In this document: in pieces, positions 17,825-26,319 of the stretch
How the letters are laid out: the number at the start of each line of letters is the position of its first letter
Position numbering within the stretch: position 1 is the first letter of the stretch
Source: Rhizobacter sp. OV335
GTDB lineage: Bacteria; Pseudomonadota; Gammaproteobacteria; Burkholderiales; Burkholderiaceae_C
Assembly: GCF_900142965.1 (NCBI RefSeq)
Contig: NZ_FRCQ01000005.1
Location: forward strand, 186,001-250,000
DNA length: 64,000 nucleotides
Reading direction: 5' to 3'
Notes under the pieces: generated by a model
Seen by the model: only the letters and a program-made list of their open reading frames with translations
The model's database searches: none
What the model was told of the DNA's origin: nothing
Program-made: the position numbers and the translations under genes

Positions 17825-19219
17825 TCAGCCGCCACCCCCGCCTTCGCCCTCGCCATCGGCGAGGCGCGACGGGTCGAGCAAGCGCTCGAGTTCGGCGCGG
17901 CCGAGCTCGGTTTGTTCATCGGCCACATCAATGATCGGGCGGCCTTCCCGGTAGGCCTGCTTCGCGATCTCGGCGGCGCGCGCATAGCCGATCAGCGGGT
18001 TCAACGCGGTCACCAGGATCGGGTTGCGCGACAACGCATCGCGCAAACGATCGCCCCGCACGGTGAAGCCGGCGATCGACTTGTCGGCCAGCAGGCGGCT
18101 GACGTTGGCCAGCAGCTCCAAGCTCTCGACCAGGTTGCGCGCGACCAGCGGCAGCATCACGTTCAGCTCGAAGTTGCCGGACTGGCCGGCAATGGTGATG
18201 GCCGCGTCGTTGCCGATCACCTGGGCGGCAACCATCGTGGTCGCTTCCGGGATCACCGGGTTGACCTTGCCGGGCATGATCGACGAGCCGGGCTGCAGCG
18301 CCTGCAGCTCGATCTCGCCGAGGCCGGCCAGCGGGCCGGAGTTCATCCAGCGCAGGTCGTTGGCGATCTTCATCAGGCTGGCGGCCAGGCCCTTGAGCTG
18401 GCCGGAGACGGCGACCGCGGTGTCCTGCGCGCCCATCAGCGCGAAATAGTCGTCGCCCGGGCGGAACACCTGGCGCGTGAGGCCGGTGAGCTCTTCGCAG
18501 GCCAGCCGCGCGAAATCGGGGTGCGCATTGACGCCGGTGCCGACGGCGGTGCCGCCGAGCGCGAGCTGGGCCAAGTCGGCGCGCAGCGCCTCGAGCCGCG
18601 CGATCTGCGCGTCGACCTGCGAGGCCCAGCCGCCGAGCACCTGGCTCAGCCGCACCGGCATCGCGTCCATCAGGTGGGTGCGGCCGGTCTTCACGTGCTC
18701 GTGCACGCTGCGGGCCTTGTCGCGCGTCACCTTCGACAGGTGGTGCAGAGCAGGCAGCAGCTGTTCGGCGAGCACGACGCCGGCGCTGACGTGGATCGCG
18801 CTCGGGATCACGTCGTTGCTGCTCTGGCCGTGGTTCACGTGGTCGTTCGCCGAGACCGGGCGGCCGAGGCGGCGCGTCGCGAGCGTCGCGATCACCTCGT
18901 TGGCGTTCATGTTGGAGCTGGTGCCCGAGCCGGTCTGGAACACGTCGAGCGGGAAGTGCGGCATGAAGTCGCCGTCGAGCAGCTCGCGGCAGGCGGCCTC
19001 GATCGCCTGCGCGGTGTCGGGCTCGATCGTGCCCAGGCGCGCATTGGCGCGAGCGGCGGCGAGCTTCAGCTGGATCAGCGCGCGGATGAAGGCAGCCGGC
19101 AGCCGGCCGCCGCTGACCGGGAAGTTGAGCACCGCGCGCTGGGTCTGCGCGCCGTAGAGGGCGTCGGCGGGGACGGCGATGTCGCCGAGGCTGTCGTGTT
19201 CGAGGCGGGTCGCGGGCAT
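17825..19219 (-). CDS. fumC: class II fumarase
   Basis: The 464-residue protein interconverts fumarate and malate in the citric acid cycle. The opening EHDSLGDIAVPADALYGAQTQRA is typical of the fumarase/aspartase superfamily. TGSGTSSNMNANEVIA and NDHVNHGQSSNDVIPSA form the active-site regions, and GSSIMPGKVNPVIPE is the family signature with the catalytic serine loop. Length matches FumC. Aspartase shares the fold, but the overall pattern favours fumarase. The C-terminus ends in a Glu/Gly-rich tail that is longer than usual. A small open frame and a terminator follow. Confidence 0.88.
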   Translation of the reverse strand: MPATRLEHDSLGDIAVPADALYGAQTQRAVLNFPVSGGRLPAAFIRALIQLKLAAARANARLGTIEPDTAQAIEAACRELLDGDFMPHFPLDVFQTGSGTSSNMNANEVIATLATRRLGRPVSANDHVNHGQSSNDVIPSAIHVSAGVVLAEQLLPALHHLSKVTRDKARSVHEHVKTGRTHLMDAMPVRLSQVLGGWASQVDAQIARLEALRADLAQLALGGTAVGTGVNAHPDFARLACEELTGLTRQVFRPGDDYFALMGAQDTAVAVSGQLKGLAASLMKIANDLRWMNSGPLAGLGEIELQALQPGSSIMPGKVNPVIPEATTMVAAQVIGNDAAITIAGQSGNFELNVMLPLVARNLVESLELLANVSRLLADKSIAGFTVRGDRLRDALSRNPILVTALNPLIGYARAAEIAKQAYREGRPIIDVADEQTELGRAELERLLDPSRLADGEGEGGGGG

Positions 19220-19311
19220 GGGCGTGTCGGAGGAAGAGGGAGGTATGGATCATGGCCGAGGCCGCCCGACCTCGACGCATGCATTGATAATCGCCGCTCG
19301 ATGTGCCCGCT

Positions 19312-19398
19312 GCCGGCGTGGCGAAATCGGTATACGCAAGGGACTTAAAATCCCTCCTCTTCACGGAGATGCGGGTTCAAGTCCCGCCGCCGGCACCA
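19312..19398 (+). tRNA. tRNA-Leu (anticodon TAA)
   Basis: The 87-base sequence folds as a class II tRNA. The acceptor stem GCCGGCG pairs with CGCCGGC (19388-19394). The anticodon stem AGGGA/TCCCT encloses the loop CTTAAAA with anticodon TAA. There is a long variable arm, and the T-stem GCGGG/CCCGC has the loop TTCAAGT. CCA is encoded at 19396-19398. It reads UUA codons, which are rare in this GC-rich genome. Confidence 0.95.
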
Positions 19399-19492
19399 TG
19401 GACACGGTTGGCTCGTGCCCGCAGATGGCTCACCGCAGGCGTCAGCGAGGATCAGTTTCTGGGACAGGTGACGCGCAACTCGCAGGAGCGGC

Positions 19493-19975
19493 TCAATGAA
19501 CCCGCAGCACCTCAAACTGCTGTCGGATTGGAGCGACCTGTATCGACACCTCATCACCCTCGCATTTGCCCAGCATGGCCCTGCCCAAAGGGGCTTCGCT
19601 GCTGATGACCTGAACGAGCTGACCGCCGCTGACCAACTTCATGCTGCCTCCATCCGGGCCGAGAAAGAGCTGTTGCTGCTTGTCGTCGGAATCGACCAGG
19701 CAGACCAGCGCGCCGAGCTGTATGCCTTTGCTGGCGTCGTAGGGGCGCGGGCGGAATTGGCGCCAATGGGCCATCGTCTGGCGGATGGCTTCGGCGCGAC
19801 GAGCTTGGCCGGTGGCCAGGTAGGCGGCTTCGAGTCCCAATGTGTCGTATTTGTTTTCGGCGACGTTTTCTTCGTGAGTCGCCGTTTCATGGGCCGCCCG
19901 CATTGCCTGTTCGGCTTGCAGCAGGTCTTCGGCGAGCCGTTCCAGCACTTGCCGCTGCAGCAAGAATTTATCCAT
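19493..19975 (-). CDS. GreA/GreB-family elongation-factor-like protein
   Basis: The 160-residue product starts with a coiled-coil-like helical part (QVLERLAEDLLQAEQAMRAA, HETATHEENVAENKYDTLGLEAAYLATGQ). It ends with a C-terminal domain with the GreA/GreB pattern SSEAPLGRAMLGKCEGDEVSI. Gre factors enter the RNA polymerase secondary channel and stimulate cleavage of backtracked RNA. This shorter, divergent subgroup is not GreA or GreB itself, so its activity is uncertain. It lies close after the tRNA on the opposite strand. Confidence 0.65.
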   Translation of the reverse strand: MDKFLLQRQVLERLAEDLLQAEQAMRAAHETATHEENVAENKYDTLGLEAAYLATGQARRAEAIRQTMAHWRQFRPRPYDASKGIQLGALVCLVDSDDKQQQLFLGPDGGSMKLVSGGQLVQVISSEAPLGRAMLGKCEGDEVSIQVAPIRQQFEVLRVH

Positions 19976-20103
19976 GATGAAAGATCGGCATCTCGAACAA
20001 GCGGGGGTCAGGTTTTGATTATGAAGGGCTCCACCAGCCTTCGACGATCTGTTGAGTCGCTAGACTGACCGTCGGTGCACTCTGCGAGCACTCGACCCGC
20101 CCG

Positions 20104-21036
20104 ATGCCTGAATCATCCGAACACCTCGGCCCCCCTGCTGCCGGCCCCGCCTCTGCGAGCGCATCGCCGCCGGGGCGTGCGCTCGACATCGCCGCGCTGG
20201 GCCTCGATGCACGCGATCGTGCTGTGCTGGTCTCGATGACGCGCATGCTCGACGGCCAGGCCGGCCTGCGCCTGCGCTGGGTAGAAGACGCCACCGCCTG
20301 CACCACGCTCTTCGTGCCGCACGACTGGTCGCAGTACGTCTCGCCACCGCGGGTGCTGGTTCGGCTCACGCCACGCGGCGCGACGCCGGCCGACTCGCCG
20401 CGCGGCCTGTCGGTGGCCTCGCCGCTGCGGGTCGGCGAGATGACCGGTGTGCTCGAAGCCGCCGCAGCGCTGTACGAGCTGGCGCGCGGCGCCGTGCAGC
20501 GCGAGCATGCCCGCATGGCGCTGCATGCATTGCGGGACCTGCTGGTCGGGGCACTGCTCGCCGGCGAGCGTCGACGAACGCTGTTCGGCGTGGGTGACGG
20601 GCACGGCCTGGTCGTCGACTTCCGCACGGGTGACATCACGAGCTCGCTGCCGCAGGCCGAGCTGCTGGTGCGGCCGTTGCATCTGGCCGACCCGCAACGC
20701 GCGCCCGACGCCGTTTCGTGGCCGGGTGCGACCCACACCTTGCGGCTGTCGACCTTGCTGTGGGGCCTGACGCACGTCCTCATCGACCAGGGCGTCTCGC
20801 CCCGCACCATCAATGGCCGCTACCAGCTCACACGGTCGCCCGAGCCTGCGGCCCTCGCGCGCCCGAGCACGCCGCGGCTGGTGACCGCCTGGACGCAGCG
20901 CGCCATGGGCGTTGGCGAAGCGGCCGCGGCGGGCCGGCTCTCGGCCTTCGAGATCCTGTGGTTCCTGAGCACGGCGCTGGCCCTGGGCATCGCCGTGCCG
21001 GCTACCGAGTCACAGGCGGGCACGACGCAGGCCTGA
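20104..21036 (+). CDS. conserved-looking hypothetical protein, 310 residues
   Basis: I recognise no catalytic family. The N-terminal 20 residues are Pro/Ala/Ser-rich. The middle (about 30-240) looks like a mixed alpha/beta domain with a long helical centre (VLEAAAALYELARGAVQREH). The end, NGRYQLTRSPEPAALARPST and then LVTAWTQRAMGVGEAAAAGRLSAFEILWF, looks like a winged-helix-like tail. No signal peptide is visible, and the hydrophobic last part is too short to be a sure anchor. Neighbours give no hint, and it stands alone on this strand. Confidence 0.6.
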   Translation: MPESSEHLGPPAAGPASASASPPGRALDIAALGLDARDRAVLVSMTRMLDGQAGLRLRWVEDATACTTLFVPHDWSQYVSPPRVLVRLTPRGATPADSPRGLSVASPLRVGEMTGVLEAAAALYELARGAVQREHARMALHALRDLLVGALLAGERRRTLFGVGDGHGLVVDFRTGDITSSLPQAELLVRPLHLADPQRAPDAVSWPGATHTLRLSTLLWGLTHVLIDQGVSPRTINGRYQLTRSPEPAALARPSTPRLVTAWTQRAMGVGEAAAAGRLSAFEILWFLSTALALGIAVPATESQAGTTQA

Positions 21037-21169
21037 GCAGGCGAGGCCGAGGTGGGCGCCGTGCCTCGAAAGTCGTGTGCGAATAGACTGACATGCGCTT
21101 GCACCGCTGTCCGGCTGACGAGGTCGCTTGCTCGCGGCATCGTCAGGCCCTGGACTTCAAGGAGCGATC

Positions 21170-21475
21170 ATGCCGAGAGGTGACAAGTCGTCGTACACCG
21201 ACAAGCAGCAACGCCAGGCCGAGCACATCGAGAAGGGCTACGAGCATCAGGGTGTCGCCAAGGACGAGGCCGAACGCCGGGCCTGGGCCACGGTGAACAA
21301 GGAAACGGGTGGCGGCAAGAAGTCCGGCTCCGGCCGCGGCAAGGCGGAGAACCACGAGCCGTCGCGCAAGGGGGGCCGCATCGGCGGGCAGGCATCGGCC
21401 AGCCGCACGGCAGCCGAGCGATCGGCCTCGGCGAAGAAGGCGGCCGCCACGCGCAAGCGCAACGCCGCCCGCTAG
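21170..21475 (+). CDS. small basic protein of the 'plasmid stabilisation'/KGG-like type
   Basis: The start ATG follows AAGGAG, giving 101 residues: MPRGDKSSYTDKQQRQAEHI and onward, with EAERRAWATVNKETGGGKKSGSGRG, then KGGRIGGQASASRTAAERSASAKKAAATRKRNAAR. Proteins with this sequence style are often labelled plasmid stabilisation proteins, but no partitioning role is shown. The tail has a GG-x-x-GG stress-protein-like stretch and is strongly basic, so nucleic-acid binding is plausible. It ends two bases before the convergent phosphatase gene. Confidence 0.65.
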   Translation: MPRGDKSSYTDKQQRQAEHIEKGYEHQGVAKDEAERRAWATVNKETGGGKKSGSGRGKAENHEPSRKGGRIGGQASASRTAAERSASAKKAAATRKRNAAR

Positions 21476-21476
21476 C

Positions 21477-22010
21477 CTACGCGTCGCCCGCGAGCAGGGA
21501 TTGGTGCTGCACCGACCAGCGCCAGCCCAGGTCGTCCTCGCGGGCGAACACCCAGACCTCGTCGTAGCAGTCCTCGTCCCAGCGGCGCGATGCCGCTTCG
21601 GCCACCCCGAGCGCGGCCGCCAGCGCAGGGATCTGTTCATGCCGCCAGCAAATGAGCACCGGCCCCGCAGCCGCGAGGCTGCGGCGGATCACTTCGGCTT
21701 CACCGCCTTCCGAGCGGTGCTCGGCCTGCACCTCGATCTGAAGCGCCGCCGCGAGCGGCGCGACCGTCAGCGCCGGGCGCTTGGTGCGCCCGTGCGAGGC
21801 CGCGGCAAAGATGTCGGTGGGCGGGGTGATGCCGGGCTGCCGCGACGAACTCGTTCGCGACGCGAAGTAGGGCACCAGCGCGCCGGCGCGTTGCCATCCT
21901 CGCACCGACAGGCCGCCGGGATCGGCGACGCCGTGGCCGTCGATCGCGATGTCGTCACCGCCGGGCCTGGGCTTCTCGGCATGGCGAATGATCATGATCT
22001 GCCGTGACAT
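21477..22010 (-). CDS. histidine-phosphatase-superfamily protein
   Basis: The 177-residue product begins MSRQIMIIRHAEKPRPGG, which holds the R-H-(A/G)-E motif of the phosphoglycerate-mutase-like phosphatase superfamily. A later histidine in ICWRHEQIPAL is the expected second catalytic histidine. It lacks a signal peptide, so it is cytoplasmic. The substrate is unknown. It is on the same strand as the small DUF3606 gene, whose stop is 18 bases upstream of this start, so the two may be co-transcribed. Confidence 0.75.
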   Translation of the reverse strand: MSRQIMIIRHAEKPRPGGDDIAIDGHGVADPGGLSVRGWQRAGALVPYFASRTSSSRQPGITPPTDIFAAASHGRTKRPALTVAPLAAALQIEVQAEHRSEGGEAEVIRRSLAAAGPVLICWRHEQIPALAAALGVAEAASRRWDEDCYDEVWVFAREDDLGWRWSVQHQSLLAGDA

Positions 22011-22028
22011 GGCACTGCAGCCTGCGGG

Positions 22029-22214
22029 TCAGCGAGGCTTCGTGCCCAGGTGCTTCTCGACATCCCTGGCGGCCGTGCCGACTTCCTTCACCGCGGCCTT
22101 CAGCCGGTCGGGGCTCACGTTGAACTTCTTCGCCCAGTCGCGCAGCTCGTAGTCTTCGTTGACGTTGATGCGGGTGCGGTCCTGGCCGCCCACCTTGCTC
22201 TTGTCGTCAGACAT
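22029..22214 (-). CDS. DUF3606-type small protein
   Basis: This 61-residue protein, MSDDKSKVGGQDRTRINVNE and then DYELRDWAKKFNVSPDRLKAAVKEVG, matches the small DUF3606 pattern: a flexible start followed by two helices. GGAGA precedes the ATG. The function of this family is unknown. It diverges from the exonuclease III gene and leads into the phosphatase gene on the same strand. It was separated here from a longer open frame that extends upstream without initiation signals. Confidence 0.75.
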   Translation of the reverse strand: MSDDKSKVGGQDRTRINVNEDYELRDWAKKFNVSPDRLKAAVKEVGTAARDVEKHLGTKPR

Positions 22215-22386
22215 CGTGTTCTCCTGAATCTGCCCAGGCAGGGGTGCCAGAGCATTGCCTGCATGGTCGGCAGGCATGAAGCTCCGTTGTGCCGGACGGG
22301 GCCGCAATCGTCGGCAGGCATCGTCCGACAGACCGATGGTCCGTGCTCCGACAGCCGCGGGCCGAACGCCGCGCAAGACTGAGGCG

Positions 22387-23178
22387 ATGAAGATCGCCAC
22401 CTACAACATCAACGGCGTGCGCGGGCGTCTCGCCTCATTGCTGGCGTGGCTGGCGTCCGACCAGCCGGACGTCGTCTGCCTGCAGGAACTGAAGACCTCG
22501 CAGGCGACCTTCCCGCGCGCCGAGCTCGAAGCGGCGGGCTATGGCGCGATCTGGAGCGGCGAGAAGGCCTACAACGGCGTGGCGCTCCTCGCGAAGGGCG
22601 TCGAGCCGATCGAGACCCGACGCGGCCTGCCGGGCGACCCGAAGGACCTGCAGAGCCGCTACATCGAGGCTGCGGTGAATGGGGTGCTGGTGGCCTGCCT
22701 CTACCTGCCGAACGGCAACCCGCAACCCGGTCCGAAGTTCGACTACAAGCTCGCGTGGTTCGAGCGGCTGATCCGGCATGCCGCGTCGCTCGTCGACCGG
22801 CCGGAGCCGGTGGTCATCGCCGGCGACTACAACGTCGTGCCCACCGACGACGTGAAGGACATCTACAACACCCGCTCGTGGCTGAAGGACGCGCTGCTGC
22901 AGCCCGAGAGCCGCGCCGCCTACCGCCGCCTGCTGGACCAGGGCTGGACCGATGCGCTGGCCAGCAAGCGTTCGCAGGAACCGCTGTACACCTTCTGGGA
23001 CTACTTCCGCCAGCACTGGCAGCGCAACGCCGGGCTGCGGATCGATCACCTGCTGCTGAACGCCGTGGCGGCGAAGCGCCTGAAGGCGGTCGGGGTGAAC
23101 CGGGAGCTGCGCGGATGGCCGAAGGCCAGCGACCATGCGCCGGCGTGGATCACGCTGACGAAGTCCGCGAAGCGATAG
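22387..23178 (+). CDS. xthA: exodeoxyribonuclease III (AP endonuclease)
   Basis: The 263-residue enzyme is of the exonuclease III/AP endonuclease fold used in base-excision repair. MKIATYNINGVRGRL carries the metal-site asparagine, CLQELKT the conserved glutamate, and AGDYNVVP the Asp/Asn pair. LRIDHLLLN and KASDHAPAW near the end supply the remaining active-site Asp and His. The length is normal. Its position close to a UdgX uracil-DNA-binding gene is consistent with a repair context but may be chance. Confidence 0.92.
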   Translation: MKIATYNINGVRGRLASLLAWLASDQPDVVCLQELKTSQATFPRAELEAAGYGAIWSGEKAYNGVALLAKGVEPIETRRGLPGDPKDLQSRYIEAAVNGVLVACLYLPNGNPQPGPKFDYKLAWFERLIRHAASLVDRPEPVVIAGDYNVVPTDDVKDIYNTRSWLKDALLQPESRAAYRRLLDQGWTDALASKRSQEPLYTFWDYFRQHWQRNAGLRIDHLLLNAVAAKRLKAVGVNRELRGWPKASDHAPAWITLTKSAKR

Positions 23179-23282
23179 GTCGCCCAAGGGCACGGGCACA
23201 CCGGTTGCCGTTGCGTTGCACGCATCGACCTCGCGTCGGGCGCCACGCCAGGGACTTCCACCACGTCTTCAAGCCCGCCAAG
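23179..23282 (+). other. remnant leader before the shortened sugar dehydrogenase
   Basis: The 104 bases between xthA and the sugar-dehydrogenase ATG show no ribosome binding site and no signal-peptide coding. The dehydrogenase frame is open upstream (RDFHHVFKPAK before the ATG) in a way that looks like part of the older coding sequence. Full-length relatives are exported and have a signal peptide in this place. Confidence 0.4.
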
Positions 23283-24281
23283 ATGAACGCGACGCCCGAT
23301 CGCATCGCCGCGTTGAAGGTGCCCCAGGGATTCAAGGTCTCGGTGTTCGCCAGCGGCCTGAAGAACGCCCGTGTCCTGGTGGTCGCACCTGACGGCACGG
23401 TTTACCTGAGCCGGCGCGACCAGGGCGACGTGCTGATGCTGAAGGACGCCGATGGCGATGGCCGCGCCGACGGGCCACCGGTCAAGGTGGCGAGCCGGCC
23501 CGGCGCCCACGGCCTGGCCATCCACGACGGCAAGCTGTACCTCGTGACGGTGAAGGAGATCTTCGTCGCGCCGATCCAGCCCGATGGAACGCTCGGTGCA
23601 CCGGAGATGATCGTCGGCGACCTGCCCGATGCCGGGCAGCACGGCAACCGCACGATCGCGTTCGGCCCGGACAACATGCTGTACATCAGCGTGGGCTCGA
23701 CCTGCAACGCGTGCAACGAGAGCAATCCAGAGAACGCCACCTTGCTGCGGGCGTCGGCCGACGGCAAGAGCCGCACCATCTTCGCGACCGGCTTGCGCAA
23801 CACCATCGGCTTCGGGTGGCATCCGACCACGGGCGAGCTGTGGGGCATGGACCACGGGATCGACTTTCTCGGTGACGAGGTGCAGCCGGAGGAACTCAAC
23901 AAGATCGAAGCCGGCAAGCAGTACGGGTGGCCGCACGTGTGGGGCGCCGGAGATTTCAATCCGCAGAGCACGCCGGTCGGCGACATCGGCAAGCTGCAAT
24001 GGAAGGCGCTGAGCACGCCGATGGTGATGGGCTACACGGCGCATGCCGCGCCGATGCAGATGGTGTTCTACCCGGGCGGCTCGTTCCCGCCGGAGTACAC
24101 CGGCGATGCGTTCGTCACGATGCGCGGCTCGTGGAACCGCAATCCGGCGTCGGGCTACGAGATCGTGCGCGTGCGCTTCTCGAATGGCACGCCGCAGCGC
24201 TTCGAGCCGTTCGTGACCGGCTTCCTGACCGATGGGGGCAAGAAGCACATCGCGCGACCGATGGGGCTGGCGGTGCGATGA
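23283..24281 (+). pseudogene. PQQ-dependent sugar (sorbosone) dehydrogenase-like, shortened at both ends
   Basis: From the first ATG the product has 332 residues of a six-bladed beta-propeller: VPQGFKVSVFASGLKNARVL, YLSRRDQGDVLMLKDADGDGRADG, GQHGNRTIAFGPDNMLYISVGSTCNACNESNPENATLLRAS and GLRNTIGFGWHPTTGELWGMDHGIDFLGDE. This is the soluble aldose/sorbosone dehydrogenase family. Relatives are exported and continue after ARPMGLAV with another blade strand, but here the frame ends at GLAVR and no signal peptide is visible. With no clear ribosome binding site, it is probably inactive; a functional cytoplasmic version cannot be excluded. Confidence 0.6.
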
Positions 24282-24300
24282 AACACGCACCGCGGGATCG

Positions 24301-24598
24301 ATGACGATCTCATCCGTCAGCTTCACGCCCGGGGCCACGGTTCCGATCAAGCACAGCGAGTACGCGGACGGCATCTCTCCGCACCTGCAATGGACGGCCG
24401 TGCCGAACGCGAAGTCATACGCCATCGTGATGGAGGACCCGGACGCGAAGCCACTTCCAGGTCTTCGCGCTCGATTCGACGCTGGAGGTCCAGCCCGGTG
24501 CCGACCGCGACACGCTGCTGGCGGCGATGAAGGGACATGTGCTGGCCCAGGGCGAGTTGGTCGGCGAGTTCCAGCAGACGGTGAAGCCGCTCAGGTAG
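24301..24598 (+). pseudogene. YbhB/YbcL-type PEBP gene with internal deletion
   Basis: The frame starting at 24301 encodes a normal PEBP N-terminus: ISSVSFTPGATVPIKHSEYA, then DGISPHLQWTAVPNAKSYAIVMEDPDAKP. Just after, near 24451, the reading continues in another frame with the family C-terminus HFQVFALDSTLEVQPGADRDTLLAAMKGHVLAQGELVGEFQQ to a TAG at 24596. The roughly 60 residues between (ligand-site region) are missing. This is a deletion that also shifts the frame, so the gene is dead. The intact family is about 150-180 residues. Confidence 0.8.
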
Positions 24599-25241
24599 CC
24601 GGTTTCGACCGTCCGGGCCCGCGCTGCGCCTTGCGCAGATCCGCCACCCATGCTCGCACCGCGGCCTCGCGCTGCGCGGGGTCGCCCCGGAGCAGTGCAG
24701 CCGGGTGCAGCGTGACGAGCACCGGCAGCCCGTCTTCCCGCTGCAGCCAATGCCCTCGCTCGCTCATCACCTTCACGGCCCTGCCCATCAAGGCCCGCGC
24801 GGCGGTGCCACCGAGCGCGACGGCAACCTCGGGGCGGACGGTCGCGATCTCGCTTTCGAGCCAGTGGTGGCACGCGATGATCTCCAGTTGCGCCGGCGTC
24901 TTGTGCTTGCGGATCTTGCCGCGCCATTCGAACTTGAAGTGCTTGACGGCATTCGTCACGTAGATGCCTTCGCGCGGCCAGCCGAGTTCGTCGAGCGCCT
25001 GGGCCAGCAGCTTGCCTGCGGGGCCGATGAACGGATGGCCTTCGCGGTCTTCGCGGTCGCCGGGCTGTTCGCCGACGAACATCCAGCGCGCATGGGGCAG
25101 GCCTTCACCCCAGACGGTCTGCGTCGCGCGCTCGCCCAGCGGGCACTCCCTGCAGGTGGCGGCCTTGCGGCGCAGGCGGGCCAGTGCGCGGGCCGCCTTG
25201 TCGTCCGGACCAGCGCCGCCTGCGTCGGGCTCCTTGGGCAT
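24591..25241 (-). CDS. UdgX-type uracil-DNA glycosylase-fold protein
   Basis: I start at the ATG MPKEPDAGG, giving 216 residues. VGEQPGDREDREGHPFIGPAG is the UdgX/family 4 motif A region, FKFEWRGKIRKHKTP the signature loop, and LVTLHPAAL the last motif. UdgX proteins bind uracil in DNA and can form a covalent adduct through a histidine in the loop usually written KRRIHQTP; here the loop reads KIRKHKTP and keeps the histidine. The four cysteines that bind iron-sulfur in family 4 are not all obvious. The gene starts eight bases after the SDR stop and ends in the dead PEBP gene. Confidence 0.82.
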   Translation of the reverse strand: MPKEPDAGGAGPDDKAARALARLRRKAATCRECPLGERATQTVWGEGLPHARWMFVGEQPGDREDREGHPFIGPAGKLLAQALDELGWPREGIYVTNAVKHFKFEWRGKIRKHKTPAQLEIIACHHWLESEIATVRPEVAVALGGTAARALMGRAVKVMSERGHWLQREDGLPVLVTLHPAALLRGDPAQREAAVRAWVADLRKAQRGPGRSKPAT

Positions 25242-25249
25242 CGCTTGCG

Positions 25250-26263
25250 TCAGGGATTGCCGCGCCCGCCGGAGGCACCGTAGATCTGCCCGGTGATGTA
25301 GCTCGCCTCGGCGGCCGCGAGTTGCACGTACACCGGTGCCAGCTCGGCCGGCTGGCCGGGGCGGCCCATCGGCGTGTCGCCGCCGAACTTCGCGAGCTTC
25401 TCCTGCGTCTGGCCGCCGCTGACCTGCAGCGCGGTCCAGAAGGGCCCGGGCGCGACGCCGTTGACGCGGATGCCCTGTTTCGCGAGCTGCTTCGCCAGCC
25501 CCTTGGTGAAGTTCATGATGGCCGCCTTGGTCATCGCGTAGTCGATCAGGTTCTCGGACGGGTCGTAGGCGTTGACCGAGGCGGTGTTGATGATGGCCGA
25601 GCCCGGCTGCAGGTGCGCGAGCGCGGCCTTGGTGATCCAGAACATCGCGTAGACGTTGGTCTTCATCGTCCAGTCGAACTGTTCGGTGCTGATGTCGGTG
25701 AGCGAATCGTGGCTCTGCTGCCGGCCGGCGTTGTTGACGAGGATGTCGAGCCCGCCCAGTTGCTGCACCGCATCGCTCACCAGCCGCTGGCAGAACGCCT
25801 CGCTGCGGATGTCGCCGGGCAGCGCGACCGCCTTGCGGCCTGCCGCCTGGATCAGCCGGACCACCTCGCGCGCGTCGGGTTCCTCGGCCGGCAGGTAGTT
25901 GATCGCGACGTTGGCGCCTTCGCGTGCGTAGGCGATGGCCGCGGCCCGCCCGATGCCGCTGTCGCCGCCGGTGATCAACGCGTTGCGCCCGGCCAGCCGG
26001 CCGGAGCCCCTGTAGCTGGTCTCGCCGTGGTCGGGCCGCGGCTGCATCTTGCCCGCGAGGCCCGGCCACGGCTGGGACTGGTTCGGGAAGGGCGGCTTCG
26101 GGTACTTCTCGGCCGGGTTGCCCAGCGGGGAGGGCGCCGCGCCCGAGGCAGCACTGGCAGCACCCTGCGCGATGGCCGGGCCGGTGACCACGGCCGCGAT
26201 GCCGGTGGCCATGCCGCTGACGATCTGACGGCGGGAGAGCGGGTTGTCGTCGTGTGGGTCCAT
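25250..26263 (-). CDS. Tat-exported short-chain dehydrogenase (general-stress type)
   Basis: The 337-residue protein has a twin-arginine-like signal (LSRRQIVSGMATGIAAVVTG), then a spacer and a classical SDR domain. NALITGGDSGIGRAAA is the cofactor glycine motif, LVNNAGRQ the NNAG motif, TASVN holds the catalytic Ser, and YAMTK the Tyr and Lys. This is the YghA/YhdF-like stress-induced SDR type, some of which are predicted periplasmic. The substrate is unknown. Small stress-type genes lie upstream on the same strand and the UdgX gene follows after eight bases, so one operon is likely. Confidence 0.88.
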   Translation of the reverse strand: MDPHDDNPLSRRQIVSGMATGIAAVVTGPAIAQGAASAASGAAPSPLGNPAEKYPKPPFPNQSQPWPGLAGKMQPRPDHGETSYRGSGRLAGRNALITGGDSGIGRAAAIAYAREGANVAINYLPAEEPDAREVVRLIQAAGRKAVALPGDIRSEAFCQRLVSDAVQQLGGLDILVNNAGRQQSHDSLTDISTEQFDWTMKTNVYAMFWITKAALAHLQPGSAIINTASVNAYDPSENLIDYAMTKAAIMNFTKGLAKQLAKQGIRVNGVAPGPFWTALQVSGGQTQEKLAKFGGDTPMGRPGQPAELAPVYVQLAAAEASYITGQIYGASGGRGNP

Positions 26264-26319
26264 GCTTCAGCTCCGGGTGTTGTCGCGAGCGAAGGTGGGC
26301 AACCGGCGTGCCGCAAGGG

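Noticed and set aside
22446-23282. Continuous open frame joining xthA-region sequence to the sugar dehydrogenase
   Set aside because: The first part is an out-of-frame reading of xthA; only the later part has dehydrogenase motifs.
25242-26069. Frame that seems to fuse SDR-region sequence with the UdgX protein
   Set aside because: The upstream part is an out-of-frame shadow of the SDR gene, and UdgX has its own ATG at 25241.
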